Assembly (NCBI GenBank): GCA_039028975.1
Contig: JBCCHB010000005.1
Location: forward strand, 124,001 to 188,000
Direction of reading: 5' to 3'
DNA length: 64,000 bases
From: JAHBNG01 sp039028975
GTDB lineage: Bacteria > Chloroflexota > Anaerolineae > Caldilineales > Caldilineaceae
Part shown: piece after piece, positions 35,098-44,640 of the stretch
How the letters are laid out: the number at the start of each line of letters is the position of its first letter
Position numbering within the stretch: position 1 is the first letter of the stretch
Position numbers and translations under genes: made by a program
The notes under the pieces: model-generated
Seen by the model: the letters and a program-made list of their open reading frames with translations, nothing else
Database searches by the model: none
What the model was told of the DNA's origin: nothing

Positions 35098-35871
35098 ATG
35101 GCTGCACGCACACATTTTTCCGACGAAGACCATCAGTACTTTATGGCACAAGGCTATCTTCGTTTGGGAGCGCTGTTGGACGAAGAAGCATTGACCGCCC
35201 TACAAGAGCGCGTTGACGCAATCATGCTGGGCCAAGTTCCCTATCCAGCTATGTCCTTTCAACTCGATGGTACGTCGAGCGAATATCATGATCTGCTCCC
35301 CGACACGCCAGCTCACAAAGGCGCGACGCTAGCCTATCGGCGCATTACGGGATTGGAGCTAGACCCACTTTTTCTGACCTATATTCAACATCCATTGTTC
35401 CAAGCGATCACTCGACGCTACATTGGTGAAGACGTCTCGATCTTTCGGGCCATGTTTATGAACAAACCAGCCGAGCAGGGCACTGTGCTGCCCTGGCATC
35501 AGGATGTTGGGACTGGTTGGGGGTTAGATCGCAACCCCACAATTACCATCTGGACAGCCCTAGACGACGCCACGGTTGCCAATGGCTGTATGCAGATTGT
35601 GCCAGGAAGCCACCAGTTGGGGATTCTAAATCCCAATCACTATGTCTCTGAAGCGGATCAAGCCCAGTATACCCGGGAACAAGATATGATTGATCTGGAA
35701 GTCGCGGCCGGCGAGACGATTCTCCTCCACAATTTTCTATTGCACCGCTCGGGCGTCAATCGGACCAAAATGCCGCGGCGTGCCCTGAGTGTGGCGTACA
35801 TGGATGCCGAGACGAAAGCGGTGGACGGTGATGATACGTTTCCAAAGATCTTTGGCGAGCGAGCTTTATAG
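35098..35871 (+). CDS. phytanoyl-CoA dioxygenase (PhyH) family protein 2
   Basis: 257 residues. Ligands H134 and D136 (PWHQDVGTGW), H216 (FLLHRSGVNR) and R227/R228 (MPRRALSVAY) are all present, so the site is intact. It begins MAARTHFSDEDHQYFMAQGY, a usual PhyH start, with an AAAGGAG site upstream of ATG 35098. The next PhyH gene starts 8 bp after its stop, indicating co-translation. Confidence 0.9.
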   Translation: MAARTHFSDEDHQYFMAQGYLRLGALLDEEALTALQERVDAIMLGQVPYPAMSFQLDGTSSEYHDLLPDTPAHKGATLAYRRITGLELDPLFLTYIQHPLFQAITRRYIGEDVSIFRAMFMNKPAEQGTVLPWHQDVGTGWGLDRNPTITIWTALDDATVANGCMQIVPGSHQLGILNPNHYVSEADQAQYTREQDMIDLEVAAGETILLHNFLLHRSGVNRTKMPRRALSVAYMDAETKAVDGDDTFPKIFGERAL

Positions 35872-35879
35872 GGTACATC

Positions 35880-36674
35880 ATGGTGGAGAATCTATTCAAC
35901 CGCATGAAGCTTGACGGTTGGTGCGTTGTCAAAAATGTCATTCCAGCGAGTAAAGTAACCACTGTCCGAGAAAATATTCTAACGGTTACAGAGGCCCATC
36001 GCAATCCCGCGGCCCCAAAACAGATCGGCCACGTGTCAGGCGTGATCAACCACGATCAATCGTTCGCTCCCTATCTGGTCGATGAGCGGTTGATGTCGCT
36101 GGTTGAAGCACAGATTGGCCCCAACCCGCGCATCTCCTTCACCTCGGCCACAACCAACGAACCGGGTAACGCTCGTGGCGATTGGCATGCAGATTGGCCC
36201 TTTAACCAACGCAACGCCGGATGCATCCTCGCACCTTATCCTGACATGGTAATGCACCTGACAACCATCTGGATGCTGGCCGACTTTACCGCGGAGACGG
36301 GCGGCACCCTAGTCGTTTCCGGTAGCCATCGTATGAGCAACAATCCAACCGGTGGTTTTGGCCCCGGCCTCTTAGAGCCATACCCCACCGAGGTCAATGC
36401 CACGGGCAGGGCTGGTGACGTGCTGGTGATGGACAGCCGCCTCTGGCACGCCACCGCACCCAACGTCTCCACCATAAAGCGCACCGCCATTGTGATCCGT
36501 TATGCGCCCTGGTGGTTGGATCTCAGCATCCTCATGCCCGGTTCGGTCACTCGGAAACGACTACAGGCTGCGACCGGTAAACGTGAAAACCAAGTCCCCC
36601 CCATACCGGCAAAGGTTTATAAAGGATTGTCCGACAATGTGAAGCCGCTATTTGCCCATTGGGTTGGTGAATAA
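35880..36674 (+). CDS. phytanoyl-CoA dioxygenase (PhyH) family protein 3
   Basis: 264 residues. Metal ligands H103 and D105 (GDWHADWPFN), H190 (SRLWHATAPN) and R201 (KRTAIVIRY). The ATG is GGGTACATCATGGTGGAG-type, 8 bp after gene 2, with no strong ribosome site of its own. It differs from genes 1 and 2 in the HADWPFN form of the iron motif, so probably a different substrate. Confidence 0.9.
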   Translation: MVENLFNRMKLDGWCVVKNVIPASKVTTVRENILTVTEAHRNPAAPKQIGHVSGVINHDQSFAPYLVDERLMSLVEAQIGPNPRISFTSATTNEPGNARGDWHADWPFNQRNAGCILAPYPDMVMHLTTIWMLADFTAETGGTLVVSGSHRMSNNPTGGFGPGLLEPYPTEVNATGRAGDVLVMDSRLWHATAPNVSTIKRTAIVIRYAPWWLDLSILMPGSVTRKRLQAATGKRENQVPPIPAKVYKGLSDNVKPLFAHWVGE

Positions 36675-36724
36675 AATAAGTCCAGAAAATAAAGTCAACG
36701 ACTCTTTCATCGGGAGAAACATTC

Positions 36725-38361
36725 ATGCAATCACCTCACGGCCACCAATCAGCAGCATTTCGCCCTCCTATGATGGGGCGGAACGGTATGGTCACCTCTG
36801 GCCACGGACTGGCCTCACAAGCAGGCATACGCGTGTTGCAGATGGGGGGCAATGCGATGGATGCCGCGATCGCCACAGCGGCTGCGTTGGGCGTCGTTGA
36901 ACCACAAGGCTCTGGCGTGGGGGGCGATGGCTTTATTCTGGTCTATGAGGCAGAGACTGGAGCGGTTCGAGCGGTCAATGCCACAGGTCCAGCACCCAGC
37001 GCAGCCACACGCGAGCTTTATGTGGCCGATGGCGGCATCCCCATGAAAGGGATGCGTAGCGTCTCTGTCCCTGGCTTGGTCGACGGCTGGTTGTTGGCTC
37101 ACGAGCGGTACGGACAGCTTCCTTTATCCCAGCTCTTTGCCCCGGCTATCGAACTTTGCGAGGGCGGTTTTCCCATCAGCCACCGCTTGGCCATGGGTCT
37201 ACAGGGTGAAAACGCTCGTTTTGCTGAGGATCCCTACACTCGGGCATCTTTACCAACCAGGGAGCGGCCCTGGCACCAGGGGATCTGCTCGTGCAAAAGA
37301 ACTTGGCAAGCACATATCGCAAAATAGCGGACGGTGGACGAACGGTCTTTTATGAAGGTGAACTAGCCAAGGCAATTATCGAGTTCAGCGACGCCTATGA
37401 TGGGTTGCTTACCGCCAATGATCTGGCCGATTTTCATGCCCATTGGGCAGAGCCGATCCAGACTACCTACCGAGGCCATACCGTCTACGAGATGCCGCCC
37501 AATTCCAGCGGTCATATCCTGCTTCAAGAATTGAATATGGTCGAACAGTTTGACTTGCAAGCATTGGGCTGCAACACGGCAGAGAGCGTCCACTTGATGG
37601 TCGAAGCAAAAAAACTAGCCTTTGCTGACCGCGAGCGCTATATGGCTGATCCCAACTGGGTAGATGTACCGATTGATGGGCTTCTCTCTAAAGCATACGG
37701 CGTAGAACAAGCCCAGCGCATTGACCCTGGCAAGGTCGCTACAGATGTACCACCTGGACTGCCAGAGCAATTTGAAGATACTACCTGCTTCTGTGTCGCC
37801 GACCGTTGGGGCAATGCGGTTTGTGTCCTCCAAAGTATTCAGTCGGGTTTTGGCTCTAGCCTGATTGCAGGCGATACGGGAATCTTGCTCAACAACCGCA
37901 TGACCTACTGGCATCTAGACGCGGACCATCCCAACTGCTTAATGCCGGGTAAGCGGGTGCGCCACACCATGAATCCGGTGATTGTGACCCGTGAGGACAG
38001 GCCGTTTCTCGTCTGTGGCACGCCGGGTGCGGATACCCAGGTGCAGACCAATCTGCAACTGCTTACCCACATTATCGACTTTGGCATGAACCCGCAAGAG
38101 GCTGTGGAAGCACCGCGCTGGCGCAGCTTGCAGAATCCCATGGAATCGACTATCCCTCACACCTGTGACGATCGGCTCCAGTTGGAGGGGCGATTTTCCG
38201 CCCAAGTCCGTGAAGGGCTGGCCCAGAAGGGGCATGAACTGGAAATATTGGGCGATTGGGGTGGACCCGGTAGCGCCCAGGTGATACTGCTGCATCCTGA
38301 TTCGGGTGCGCTGTTCGGTGGATCGGATCCGCGTAGGGATGGGTATGCTGTGGGCTGGTAA
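36725..38361 (+). pseudogene. ggt: gamma-glutamyltransferase, interrupted by one frameshift
   Basis: The first frame (36725-37327) gives the GGT N-terminus: MVTSGHGLASQAGIRVLQMG, GGNAMDAAIATAAALGVVEP and GSGVGGDGFILVYE. The second frame is recognisable from about 37250, FTNQGAALAPGDLLVQKNLA, continues to 38361 and carries the nucleophile Thr in DTTCFCVADRWGNAV and the GDTGILLNNRM motif. The break is at about 37245-37255 (CACTCGGGCATCTTTACC) and fits one missing base. Both domains are otherwise complete and conserved. Assembly error or recent inactivation. GGT hydrolyses or transfers gamma-glutamyl groups; there is no visible leader, so it would be cytoplasmic. Confidence 0.8.
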
Positions 38362-38444
38362 GGCAATGGCCGTTTAGTGGCAAACATACACCAATTTTCT
38401 AATCCGCCAAGAGCCTAATAGCCATCAAAGATAAGGAGAATGCC

Positions 38445-39926
38445 GTGCGTATAGTGACAGGCTGCATCAGCCACGAAACGAGCACCTTTACCCCAGTGCA
38501 GACGACGCGAGAAAGCTTTTTTGAGCGTTTTGGGGAGGTGCGAGGGCTGGATATTCTCGACATGTTTCGCGGGGTCAACACCCCAACCGGCGGTTTTATC
38601 GATGGATCCGAAGCCCACGGCTTTGAGCTAGTTCCAACGATCTGCGCTGAACCCCACCCCAGCGGACCGGCGCCACGCGCAGTTTTTGAGCAGATTCTCG
38701 ACGAGATGTTGACGGGGTTCAAGCAGGCCGGTCCAGTTGATGGCGTCTTGCTCGAACTGCACGGGGCCATGGTGGTCGAGGGAATCGATGATGGCGAGGG
38801 TTACATTCTGGCCGCGGTGCGTGATTTGGTCGGCCCAAACGTGCCGATTGTGGGGCAACTGGACATTCACTCCTCCATCTCCCATCAGATGATTGCCATG
38901 GCAGATGTTCTAATCGGACGCGAAACCTACCCTGAAATCGACATGGCAGCGCGCGGCCGCGAATGCGCCGACGTGCTGATGCGCATCCTCACGGAGGGTC
39001 TACGGCCCACCATGGCGCTCAACCGCCTACCGATGATCTGGGGCATGAATCAGGTTACGGCGCATTCGCCCATGCGAGAGGCCATCGCCGAATTGCATCA
39101 TATCGAGGCCCGGCCAGGTGTGATCTGCGGCTCGATTTCTACCGGATTTCCGCTGGCTGATGTCCCGGACATGGGTTCGTCAGTCTACATCGTGACAGAC
39201 AACGATCAGGCATTGGCCCAACGCTATGCTGATGAGTTGGCTGCATGGATCTGGGAGCGTCGCGAAGCGTGGCAGTTGCAGATGCCTAGCACTGCTGCTG
39301 TCCTCAAAGAAGCGACACGTAGAGAAAGAGGGGATCAGGGCAGATTTCCCGTTGTCATCGCCGACCGCAACGATAACACCGGCGGTGGTTCACCCGGCGA
39401 CAGTACGGGCATGTTACGCGCTTTCGTAGAAGCGGGTTTGGAGGATGCTTGTATTCTCTACATGGTCGATTCAGAGGCAGTCGAGCAATGTCACAAGGCA
39501 GGAGTTGGAGCCACAATCAGTCTCGATGTGGGCGGTAAATCGACGCCGTTGCAAGGCGAACCAGTGGCGATGGTGGTTGAAGTCATGGCAATATCGGATG
39601 GTGAGTTTCGCTATGATGGCCCCATGTACGCTGGGCTAATGGGCCACATGGGGCCATCTGCCCACGTCCAGCAAGGGGGCTTGCACGTGATTCTAACCAA
39701 CGGTCGCGAGCAGCCCTTTGATACAGCGTTTGCCCGTACGCTAGGGCTAGATCCCAAAAAGATGCGCTACATTGGTGTCAAGTCTGCGGCCCATTTTCGG
39801 GCAGGCTTTGAATCGTGGGCTGGTGTCGTCCACGTTGTTTCAGAGCCAGGTGTACACAGCCATGATACGGGGACGCTACAGTTTCATCGGCTGGGGCGAA
39901 AGCTCTATCCGTACGATAAGTTTTAG
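38445..39926 (+). CDS. M81 family metallopeptidase (MlrC-like)
   Basis: 493 residues. The N-terminus RIVTGCISHETSTFTPVQTT is the family signature, with VPIVGQLDIHSSISHQMIAM as a zinc-binding region, and a C-terminal MlrC domain with HRLGRKLYPYDKF at the end. Start is GTG 38445, with AAGGAG 8 bases upstream. M81 enzymes include MlrC, which cleaves linear microcystin peptides, and many relatives of unknown substrate. Its position beside GGT suggests a peptide- or amide-like substrate. No leader, so cytoplasmic. Confidence 0.88.
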   Translation: MRIVTGCISHETSTFTPVQTTRESFFERFGEVRGLDILDMFRGVNTPTGGFIDGSEAHGFELVPTICAEPHPSGPAPRAVFEQILDEMLTGFKQAGPVDGVLLELHGAMVVEGIDDGEGYILAAVRDLVGPNVPIVGQLDIHSSISHQMIAMADVLIGRETYPEIDMAARGRECADVLMRILTEGLRPTMALNRLPMIWGMNQVTAHSPMREAIAELHHIEARPGVICGSISTGFPLADVPDMGSSVYIVTDNDQALAQRYADELAAWIWERREAWQLQMPSTAAVLKEATRRERGDQGRFPVVIADRNDNTGGGSPGDSTGMLRAFVEAGLEDACILYMVDSEAVEQCHKAGVGATISLDVGGKSTPLQGEPVAMVVEVMAISDGEFRYDGPMYAGLMGHMGPSAHVQQGGLHVILTNGREQPFDTAFARTLGLDPKKMRYIGVKSAAHFRAGFESWAGVVHVVSEPGVHSHDTGTLQFHRLGRKLYPYDKF

Positions 39927-39937
39927 GAACGAGAACT

Positions 39938-39991
39938 AAATAACTTGGTCATGTGATGGGGTTATACCCAAGCGAAACGCGCAAGTTATTT
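39938..39991. terminator. 10-bp hairpin after the M81 gene
   Basis: AAATAACTTG (39938-39947) pairs perfectly with CAAGTTATTT (39982-39991) across a 34-base loop. It follows the M81 stop by 12 bp. Not followed by a clean T-tract, so termination is possible but unproven. Confidence 0.4.
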
Positions 39992-40036
39992 GCGACTCAT
40001 TCCTTAAGAGAGAAAGGCTCACGTTGAATGGGCTGA

Positions 40037-40840
40037 ATGCGAAATTTGAGGTTAGAATCTACTATGTTAGATGTAGAAATACTTGACCCTCTTGCTGTGG
40101 ACCGTGCGGCCAGTATCTTTCACCGCGACGGCTTCGTCTGCATCAAAGATCCGCTGACGGATGAGCAATTCGATCTGCTCAAGGCCGCGTCCGAACACGT
40201 GATGCAGGAACAGGAGGAAGCCGTGGGTCGCGCCAACATGAATCGGGGGGTGGCGCGTCACTCCTTTGGGATGCAGACACATCATTGGGCATGGTGTATG
40301 CTTATCGATCTGCCAACGGTTTTGCCCATTTTGGATGTCATTTGGGCAAGCGATGAGTACACCTGCACCGGTGCGGGCGGTGACTATTCGTTGCCGGGCG
40401 CGCGTATTCAACATCTGCATTCAGACCTCGGTAAGGATTTCTTCCAAGACCCTTGGGGGATGTGCACAGTGCAGGATCCACCGGCACCTTTCATTGTTGT
40501 GAACTTCACAATGGTGGACTTTACCGCGGAGAATGGTGCGATTCGCTTTGTCCCCGGTACCCATCGTTCACGGGCACCGATCCCCGCATTGGATATCGAA
40601 CCGGCATGGATGAAGAGCAACCAGCTATGCGCACCAGCCAATACGGCCATTATTCGCGATGTTCGCTGCTGGCATGGTGGGACAGCTAATAATTCTGACC
40701 ACAAACGACCGATGACCAGCGCCGGATACTTCGCGCCCTGGCGCCGCCCGCAGGAGGAAAAAGTGCTGCCGCGTGTGCATTTTGATAGTCTTTCCCCGCG
40801 CGGGCAGCGGCTATGCCGATACATCGTCAGCGATGACTGA
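40037..40840 (+). CDS. phytanoyl-CoA dioxygenase (PhyH) family protein 4
   Basis: 267 residues from ATG 40037; ATG 40064 (MLDVEILDPLAVDRA) is an equally likely start. Metal ligands H128 and D130 (QHLHSDLGKD), H213 (RCWHGGTANN) and R224 (HKRPMTSAGY). The N-terminal FHRDGFVCIKDPLTDEQFDL is typical PhyH. It lies downstream of the M81 gene and a hairpin, so may be transcribed separately. Confidence 0.88.
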   Translation: MRNLRLESTMLDVEILDPLAVDRAASIFHRDGFVCIKDPLTDEQFDLLKAASEHVMQEQEEAVGRANMNRGVARHSFGMQTHHWAWCMLIDLPTVLPILDVIWASDEYTCTGAGGDYSLPGARIQHLHSDLGKDFFQDPWGMCTVQDPPAPFIVVNFTMVDFTAENGAIRFVPGTHRSRAPIPALDIEPAWMKSNQLCAPANTAIIRDVRCWHGGTANNSDHKRPMTSAGYFAPWRRPQEEKVLPRVHFDSLSPRGQRLCRYIVSDD

Positions 40841-40862
40841 AGTGGTCTTGCACTTAATTTGA

Positions 40863-41627
40863 ATGAGGAATGTACACAGAGTAAATGAGGATATCATGAA
40901 GCAGACCGATTATGATCACTATTGGGAAAAAGGTTGGACTGTGGTGGAAGACGTCTTCTCGGCCCATGAAGCTGACCAGATTGCTCAGATTGCGCTGGAA
41001 ACATGCCAGCAGGAGCTAGCAGAGGAAGGTGATAGCTATGTAGTCGATGCATCAGCCAATGGAGAGATCGCGCCGCGTAAAATTATGCAGCCCTTTTTGA
41101 AACATGCAGCGTTTCAAACATTTGTTATGGACGAAAGACTTGGCGCGTTGTTGACCAACTTGCTAGAAGCACCACCGCTTTTAGCGACCGATCAGATCTT
41201 TATGAAACCGCCCCACTTCGGTTCAGCCAAGCCCTATCATCAGGACAACTTTTACTTTCAGTGTCAGCCTGCGGATCATGTAATCACAGCATGGATCGCG
41301 CTGGACGATGTCGATGAAGCGAATGGTTGTTTGCGCTACATTGACGGCTCGCACAAAGGCCCCATCTTGCCCCATGATCCGGTGCCTGGGGAACCATATA
41401 ACTTGGTCCCACCCTCGGCATTAGTGAACCTGCAAAAGGAATCGCTGGCCCTCGTGCGCAAAGGGGGCGTGGTCTTCCACCACTGCCAGACGCTGCACAC
41501 GTCCCATCGCAATGAATCGGATCGCTGGCGGCGCGGCTATGCCACCCATTGGGTGACGCGTGATGTGCGTTCAGGTAACGCAACGCTGGATCGAGCTTAC
41601 TACAAAGCGGACGATTATCCGCAATAA
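40863..41627 (+). CDS. phytanoyl-CoA dioxygenase (PhyH) family protein 5
   Basis: 254 residues; ATG 40896 (MKQTDYDHYWEKGWTVVEDV) with GAGG upstream may be the real start. Metal ligands H126 and D128 (PYHQDNFYFQ), H212 (CQTLHTSHRN) and R222-R224 (DRWRRGYATHW). All catalytic residues retained. It starts 22 bp after gene 4 and is convergent with the ADP-ribosylglycohydrolase. Confidence 0.9.
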   Translation: MRNVHRVNEDIMKQTDYDHYWEKGWTVVEDVFSAHEADQIAQIALETCQQELAEEGDSYVVDASANGEIAPRKIMQPFLKHAAFQTFVMDERLGALLTNLLEAPPLLATDQIFMKPPHFGSAKPYHQDNFYFQCQPADHVITAWIALDDVDEANGCLRYIDGSHKGPILPHDPVPGEPYNLVPPSALVNLQKESLALVRKGGVVFHHCQTLHTSHRNESDRWRRGYATHWVTRDVRSGNATLDRAYYKADDYPQ

Positions 41628-41681
41628 TGTAAAAGTCACACACAGCGCCGTCCAGGGAGCACTTCCCGTGCGTTGAACGGA

Positions 41682-42707
41682 TTACTGAATCGCGGCAAAG
41701 CCCTTTCGTGCCAGCTCCTGTGAGTCGAACTTAGCCTGGGCAGTGAGGATGAGACGTTCGGCCAGATCGTCTTGATCGACACTTGTGAGTTGCCGTGCTT
41801 TTTCGACCCAATCGGCCCGAATCCCTGTAATGCCTTGATAGGCCCCTGCAATCGCTCCACCCATGGTGGCAATGGTGTCGGCATCGCGTCCAAAGTTGGC
41901 CCCATAGGTGACCATTTTTTCCGTGTCCCCTTCGGCCAAGCGGAAAAGGGCCAAGGTGATCGGTACCGTCTCCCGCGAATCGCAAGCAATTGGCCGGAAG
42001 AAGTCGGCTTCACGCTCATACATGGTTTGGCGAAACGTTTTGTAGTCCTCGGTATCATTGGCAACCGCCATCACCTCCTTAATCAGGTCCAACATCTCTT
42101 GGCCGCTTACCGGAACGATGGCGTTTACGGCTGCATCGAGAATCGAGTCGCCTGTTGCCTCCGGAAGAAATGCCGCTGCCGTCGCCGCGGCCATTGCGGC
42201 GGCTCCATCTTGACAGAATGATACATCATGTACATGGATGAGACTGGCTAAATTGTAGGCTTGTTCCGCTGCTTGCCGCGGGTTCCCAGCATTGACGATC
42301 CCGACTGGTGAGATACACATAGCCGAACTCGAACTAGGCATATTGCCCAGGGCCGCCATTCTGGGAATGCTGTGACGGCGCAATTTTACCGCAGTATGAA
42401 TCACGGACTGAAAGAATTTTCCGATTTTGTCACCAAAAATTTCATCCCACTGGTCCAGCCAAACCTGCCCCCAGTCGTCGTAGGTGGCGTAGCCCTCGGT
42501 GCGGATCAGGGTCTCTGCTAGGAGATATTTCATTACGGTGTCGTCGGTGCCATCGCAGTCAAAATCTGTGACCCAGCCAAATTTCTCTTCAATCTTCGGG
42601 TAGGGCATACCTTCGGTAGGCGTGCCAATGGCGTCTCCGATTAAGCCACCGATTAATGAGCCGACTGTCTTTTGGAAAAATTGGGTTGATTGTAGTGATT
42701 GTGTCAT
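41682..42707 (-). CDS. ADP-ribosylglycohydrolase family protein
   Basis: 341 residues. Metal-binding motifs: GGLIGDAIGTPTEGMPY near the N-terminus, FDCDGTDDTVMKYLLAE (the TDDT motif) and NFGRDADTIATMGGAIAGAY near the C-terminus. Members remove ADP-ribose from proteins or degrade related N-glycosidic bonds. The first TDDT is preceded by a longer acidic loop than in DraG. It is downstream of the small nucleotidyltransferase, and they may form one operon. Confidence 0.9.
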   Translation of the reverse strand: MTQSLQSTQFFQKTVGSLIGGLIGDAIGTPTEGMPYPKIEEKFGWVTDFDCDGTDDTVMKYLLAETLIRTEGYATYDDWGQVWLDQWDEIFGDKIGKFFQSVIHTAVKLRRHSIPRMAALGNMPSSSSAMCISPVGIVNAGNPRQAAEQAYNLASLIHVHDVSFCQDGAAAMAAATAAAFLPEATGDSILDAAVNAIVPVSGQEMLDLIKEVMAVANDTEDYKTFRQTMYEREADFFRPIACDSRETVPITLALFRLAEGDTEKMVTYGANFGRDADTIATMGGAIAGAYQGITGIRADWVEKARQLTSVDQDDLAERLILTAQAKFDSQELARKGFAAIQ

Positions 42708-42713
42708 GGTTAG

Positions 42714-42800
42714 TTATTTCTCTGTTCCACTTTCTGAATCATCTAATGATGCTAAAATGTTATCCACTGCTGTCATCAATGGTGGAAGGTCGTCACACAT
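42714..42800 (-). CDS. 28-residue ORF between nucleotidyltransferase and glycohydrolase
   Basis: MCDDLPPLMTAVDNILASLD followed by DSESGTEK; the ATG overlaps the end of the nucleotidyltransferase gene by 8 bp and the stop lies 6 bp before the glycohydrolase start. Acidic and helical. It could be a tiny coupled protein or the leftover of a HepT-like partner. Not recognised. Confidence 0.25.
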   Translation of the reverse strand: MCDDLPPLMTAVDNILASLDDSESGTEK

Positions 42801-43092
42801 ATACAATGGAGTTCTGAATATTCTTCGAGACTTTTGTATTGCGAATCGCCTGAACACCTGCCATTGTCAACACATCAACAGACGTCTGAAGAATCTGCTC
42901 AAGATAGTCAATTAACTCTATAAACTTTAAGCCAAGCGGTGTTTCAAATTCGGCAATCAGATCAATATCGCTTCGTTCCTGTTGTGTACCTTTTGCATAC
43001 GAGCCAAAGATGCCAAGACGCTTAATGCCATATTCTGACGATAAATATGGTAGCTGCTGTCGCAAAATATCAGCAGCTTGTTGTGTGGTCAT
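42793..43092 (-). CDS. minimal nucleotidyltransferase (MNT) domain protein
   Basis: 99 residues. Pol-beta-type motif GIFGSYAKGTQQERSDIDLI with the catalytic Asp-x-Asp, and C-terminal SKNIQNSIVYV as in MntA proteins. MntA antitoxins adenylylate a HepT toxin encoded next to them; no HepT gene is seen downstream. So it is either an orphan MNT or the partner is lost. Confidence 0.85.
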   Translation of the reverse strand: MTTQQAADILRQQLPYLSSEYGIKRLGIFGSYAKGTQQERSDIDLIAEFETPLGLKFIELIDYLEQILQTSVDVLTMAGVQAIRNTKVSKNIQNSIVYV

Positions 43093-43268
43093 TATGAGTT
43101 TGTTTCTCCCAATAGTAGCGCTCCTATTTCATCGTTCACACTCATATTATAACAGAAAAACTGGGCGATTTCACCCAGTTGCAAGACCACGGGTGTGTTC
43201 CATTAAAGGGGGAGGACGCCACCCAATCGAGTGCATAGAGGATTTTTCAACAAATTCGTGTTCCAGCG

Positions 43269-44522
43269 TTATTTTCCGAGCGCGAATTTCAGGTAGTCGC
43301 TTCGGTGTTCCGTATGTGTACCGTCGGCGTGTACTTCTTCCCCAAGATAAAAGCTGAACTCAGCAGTCTTGGCTTGCTGCTCATACAAACAATGCCATAG
43401 CGTCCGTGAAAGCTCAGGAGGCGGTATCTCCTCTCCAGTTTCCATCTTCTGTTTCATTGCCATATTGAAGACGTTGACGCTAGCACTGTTTGCTTTGAGA
43501 TCGCTTAGCGTGAAGACTCCGTCATGCTTCGAGATTCGCTCGGTAAGAGTCTGGTAGCGTGAACAAACGCCGTCTTTTGCTATCTGTGTATCATCGGGTA
43601 CATTATCCGACGTCAGATTTCTATGTAGTTGGAAGTTCGTTACTGCCTGTGGCTGCCCGGTGCCATCAATCATGTGCTGTTTGTTGCGCCACGTCGAATT
43701 TTCGTAGACGAATGAGTTGCCATTCTGGTCAGCAATAATGTAGTGGCACGGTACGAAAGCGTAGTACTGTTTGCTCGTCAACAAGGCTTGCTTTGCTTCA
43801 TCGACTGTTGCACACGTATCGAGCAGATACCGCATTAACTGCAACTCGTACAAACCGATGGCTTTCTGTTGACCGACATGCATTTCCAGATTAGAGCCTA
43901 ATTCTTGACCTGCTTGACCATCTTCCATAATGGAGACAACCAAACCTGCACTATTGATGCCATCAAGCGTACCAGAAAGCATTTCAAAGCCATGTATCGC
44001 CAGTGATGCATACCCGCCATCTTCTGGATGCCATTCCATGATGTATAGCTCACTCATGACTCGTGGCATCTGCTTCTTGATTTCAGGCGGCACGGGCATC
44101 GGTACGACATCGGCCATGGTTCCGGCTGAAAAATCATAGTTTCGACTCAAATAACCAGCACCATTCGCCATTGTAGGTGGAGGATAGTAGACAACCGAAC
44201 AGCCTATTCTTGGTAAAGGGCCAACCAGCCTTCGGCCAAGAAAACTAAAATCGTACCCGTTGTGGTTTGGGTCAAGGTCGAGAGCAGATGCAACCCCACG
44301 CATACGCTCCCAGTGAATCGGATAGTTACGTTGAAGGTATGTACGCCGCGCCTGGGAATAAATAGGCTCAGCCTCACGTTTTGCGGAAGAGATACCATAA
44401 CGCTCAATCGCCAACTCAGCCAGTTTTTGACCGATCTCGAAATTCGTCCCGCGCATCGTTAGGTGGTAGACAGTTACAAAACTATCCGAGTCATCCAAAT
44501 AGGTTTGTTCATGAAAATCCAT
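43269..44522 (-). CDS. C45-family acyltransferase/linear-amide hydrolase (NTN fold)
   Basis: 417 residues. After about 107 residues comes PRIGCSVVYYPPPTMANGAG with the catalytic Cys108 that autoprocesses in acyl-CoA:6-APA acyltransferase and relatives, then SRNYDFSAG. Later conserved blocks: GINSAGLVVSIMEDGQAGQE and CATVDEAKQALLTSKQYY. Such enzymes hydrolyse amide bonds of N-acyl compounds or penicillin-like substrates. Gene stands between the nucleotidyltransferase and the second ABC importer on the same strand. Confidence 0.82.
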   Translation of the reverse strand: MDFHEQTYLDDSDSFVTVYHLTMRGTNFEIGQKLAELAIERYGISSAKREAEPIYSQARRTYLQRNYPIHWERMRGVASALDLDPNHNGYDFSFLGRRLVGPLPRIGCSVVYYPPPTMANGAGYLSRNYDFSAGTMADVVPMPVPPEIKKQMPRVMSELYIMEWHPEDGGYASLAIHGFEMLSGTLDGINSAGLVVSIMEDGQAGQELGSNLEMHVGQQKAIGLYELQLMRYLLDTCATVDEAKQALLTSKQYYAFVPCHYIIADQNGNSFVYENSTWRNKQHMIDGTGQPQAVTNFQLHRNLTSDNVPDDTQIAKDGVCSRYQTLTERISKHDGVFTLSDLKANSASVNVFNMAMKQKMETGEEIPPPELSRTLWHCLYEQQAKTAEFSFYLGEEVHADGTHTEHRSDYLKFALGK

Positions 44523-44640
44523 AAATACCCCTTGGCCAACATATCGAAAGACACCGCATTTACAGAACAGGCGTCAATAATTAACTCAAAAAATCTCTCT
44601 CATCCGAATATACGGAAATTTCCCAGTTAAGACTACTGAA

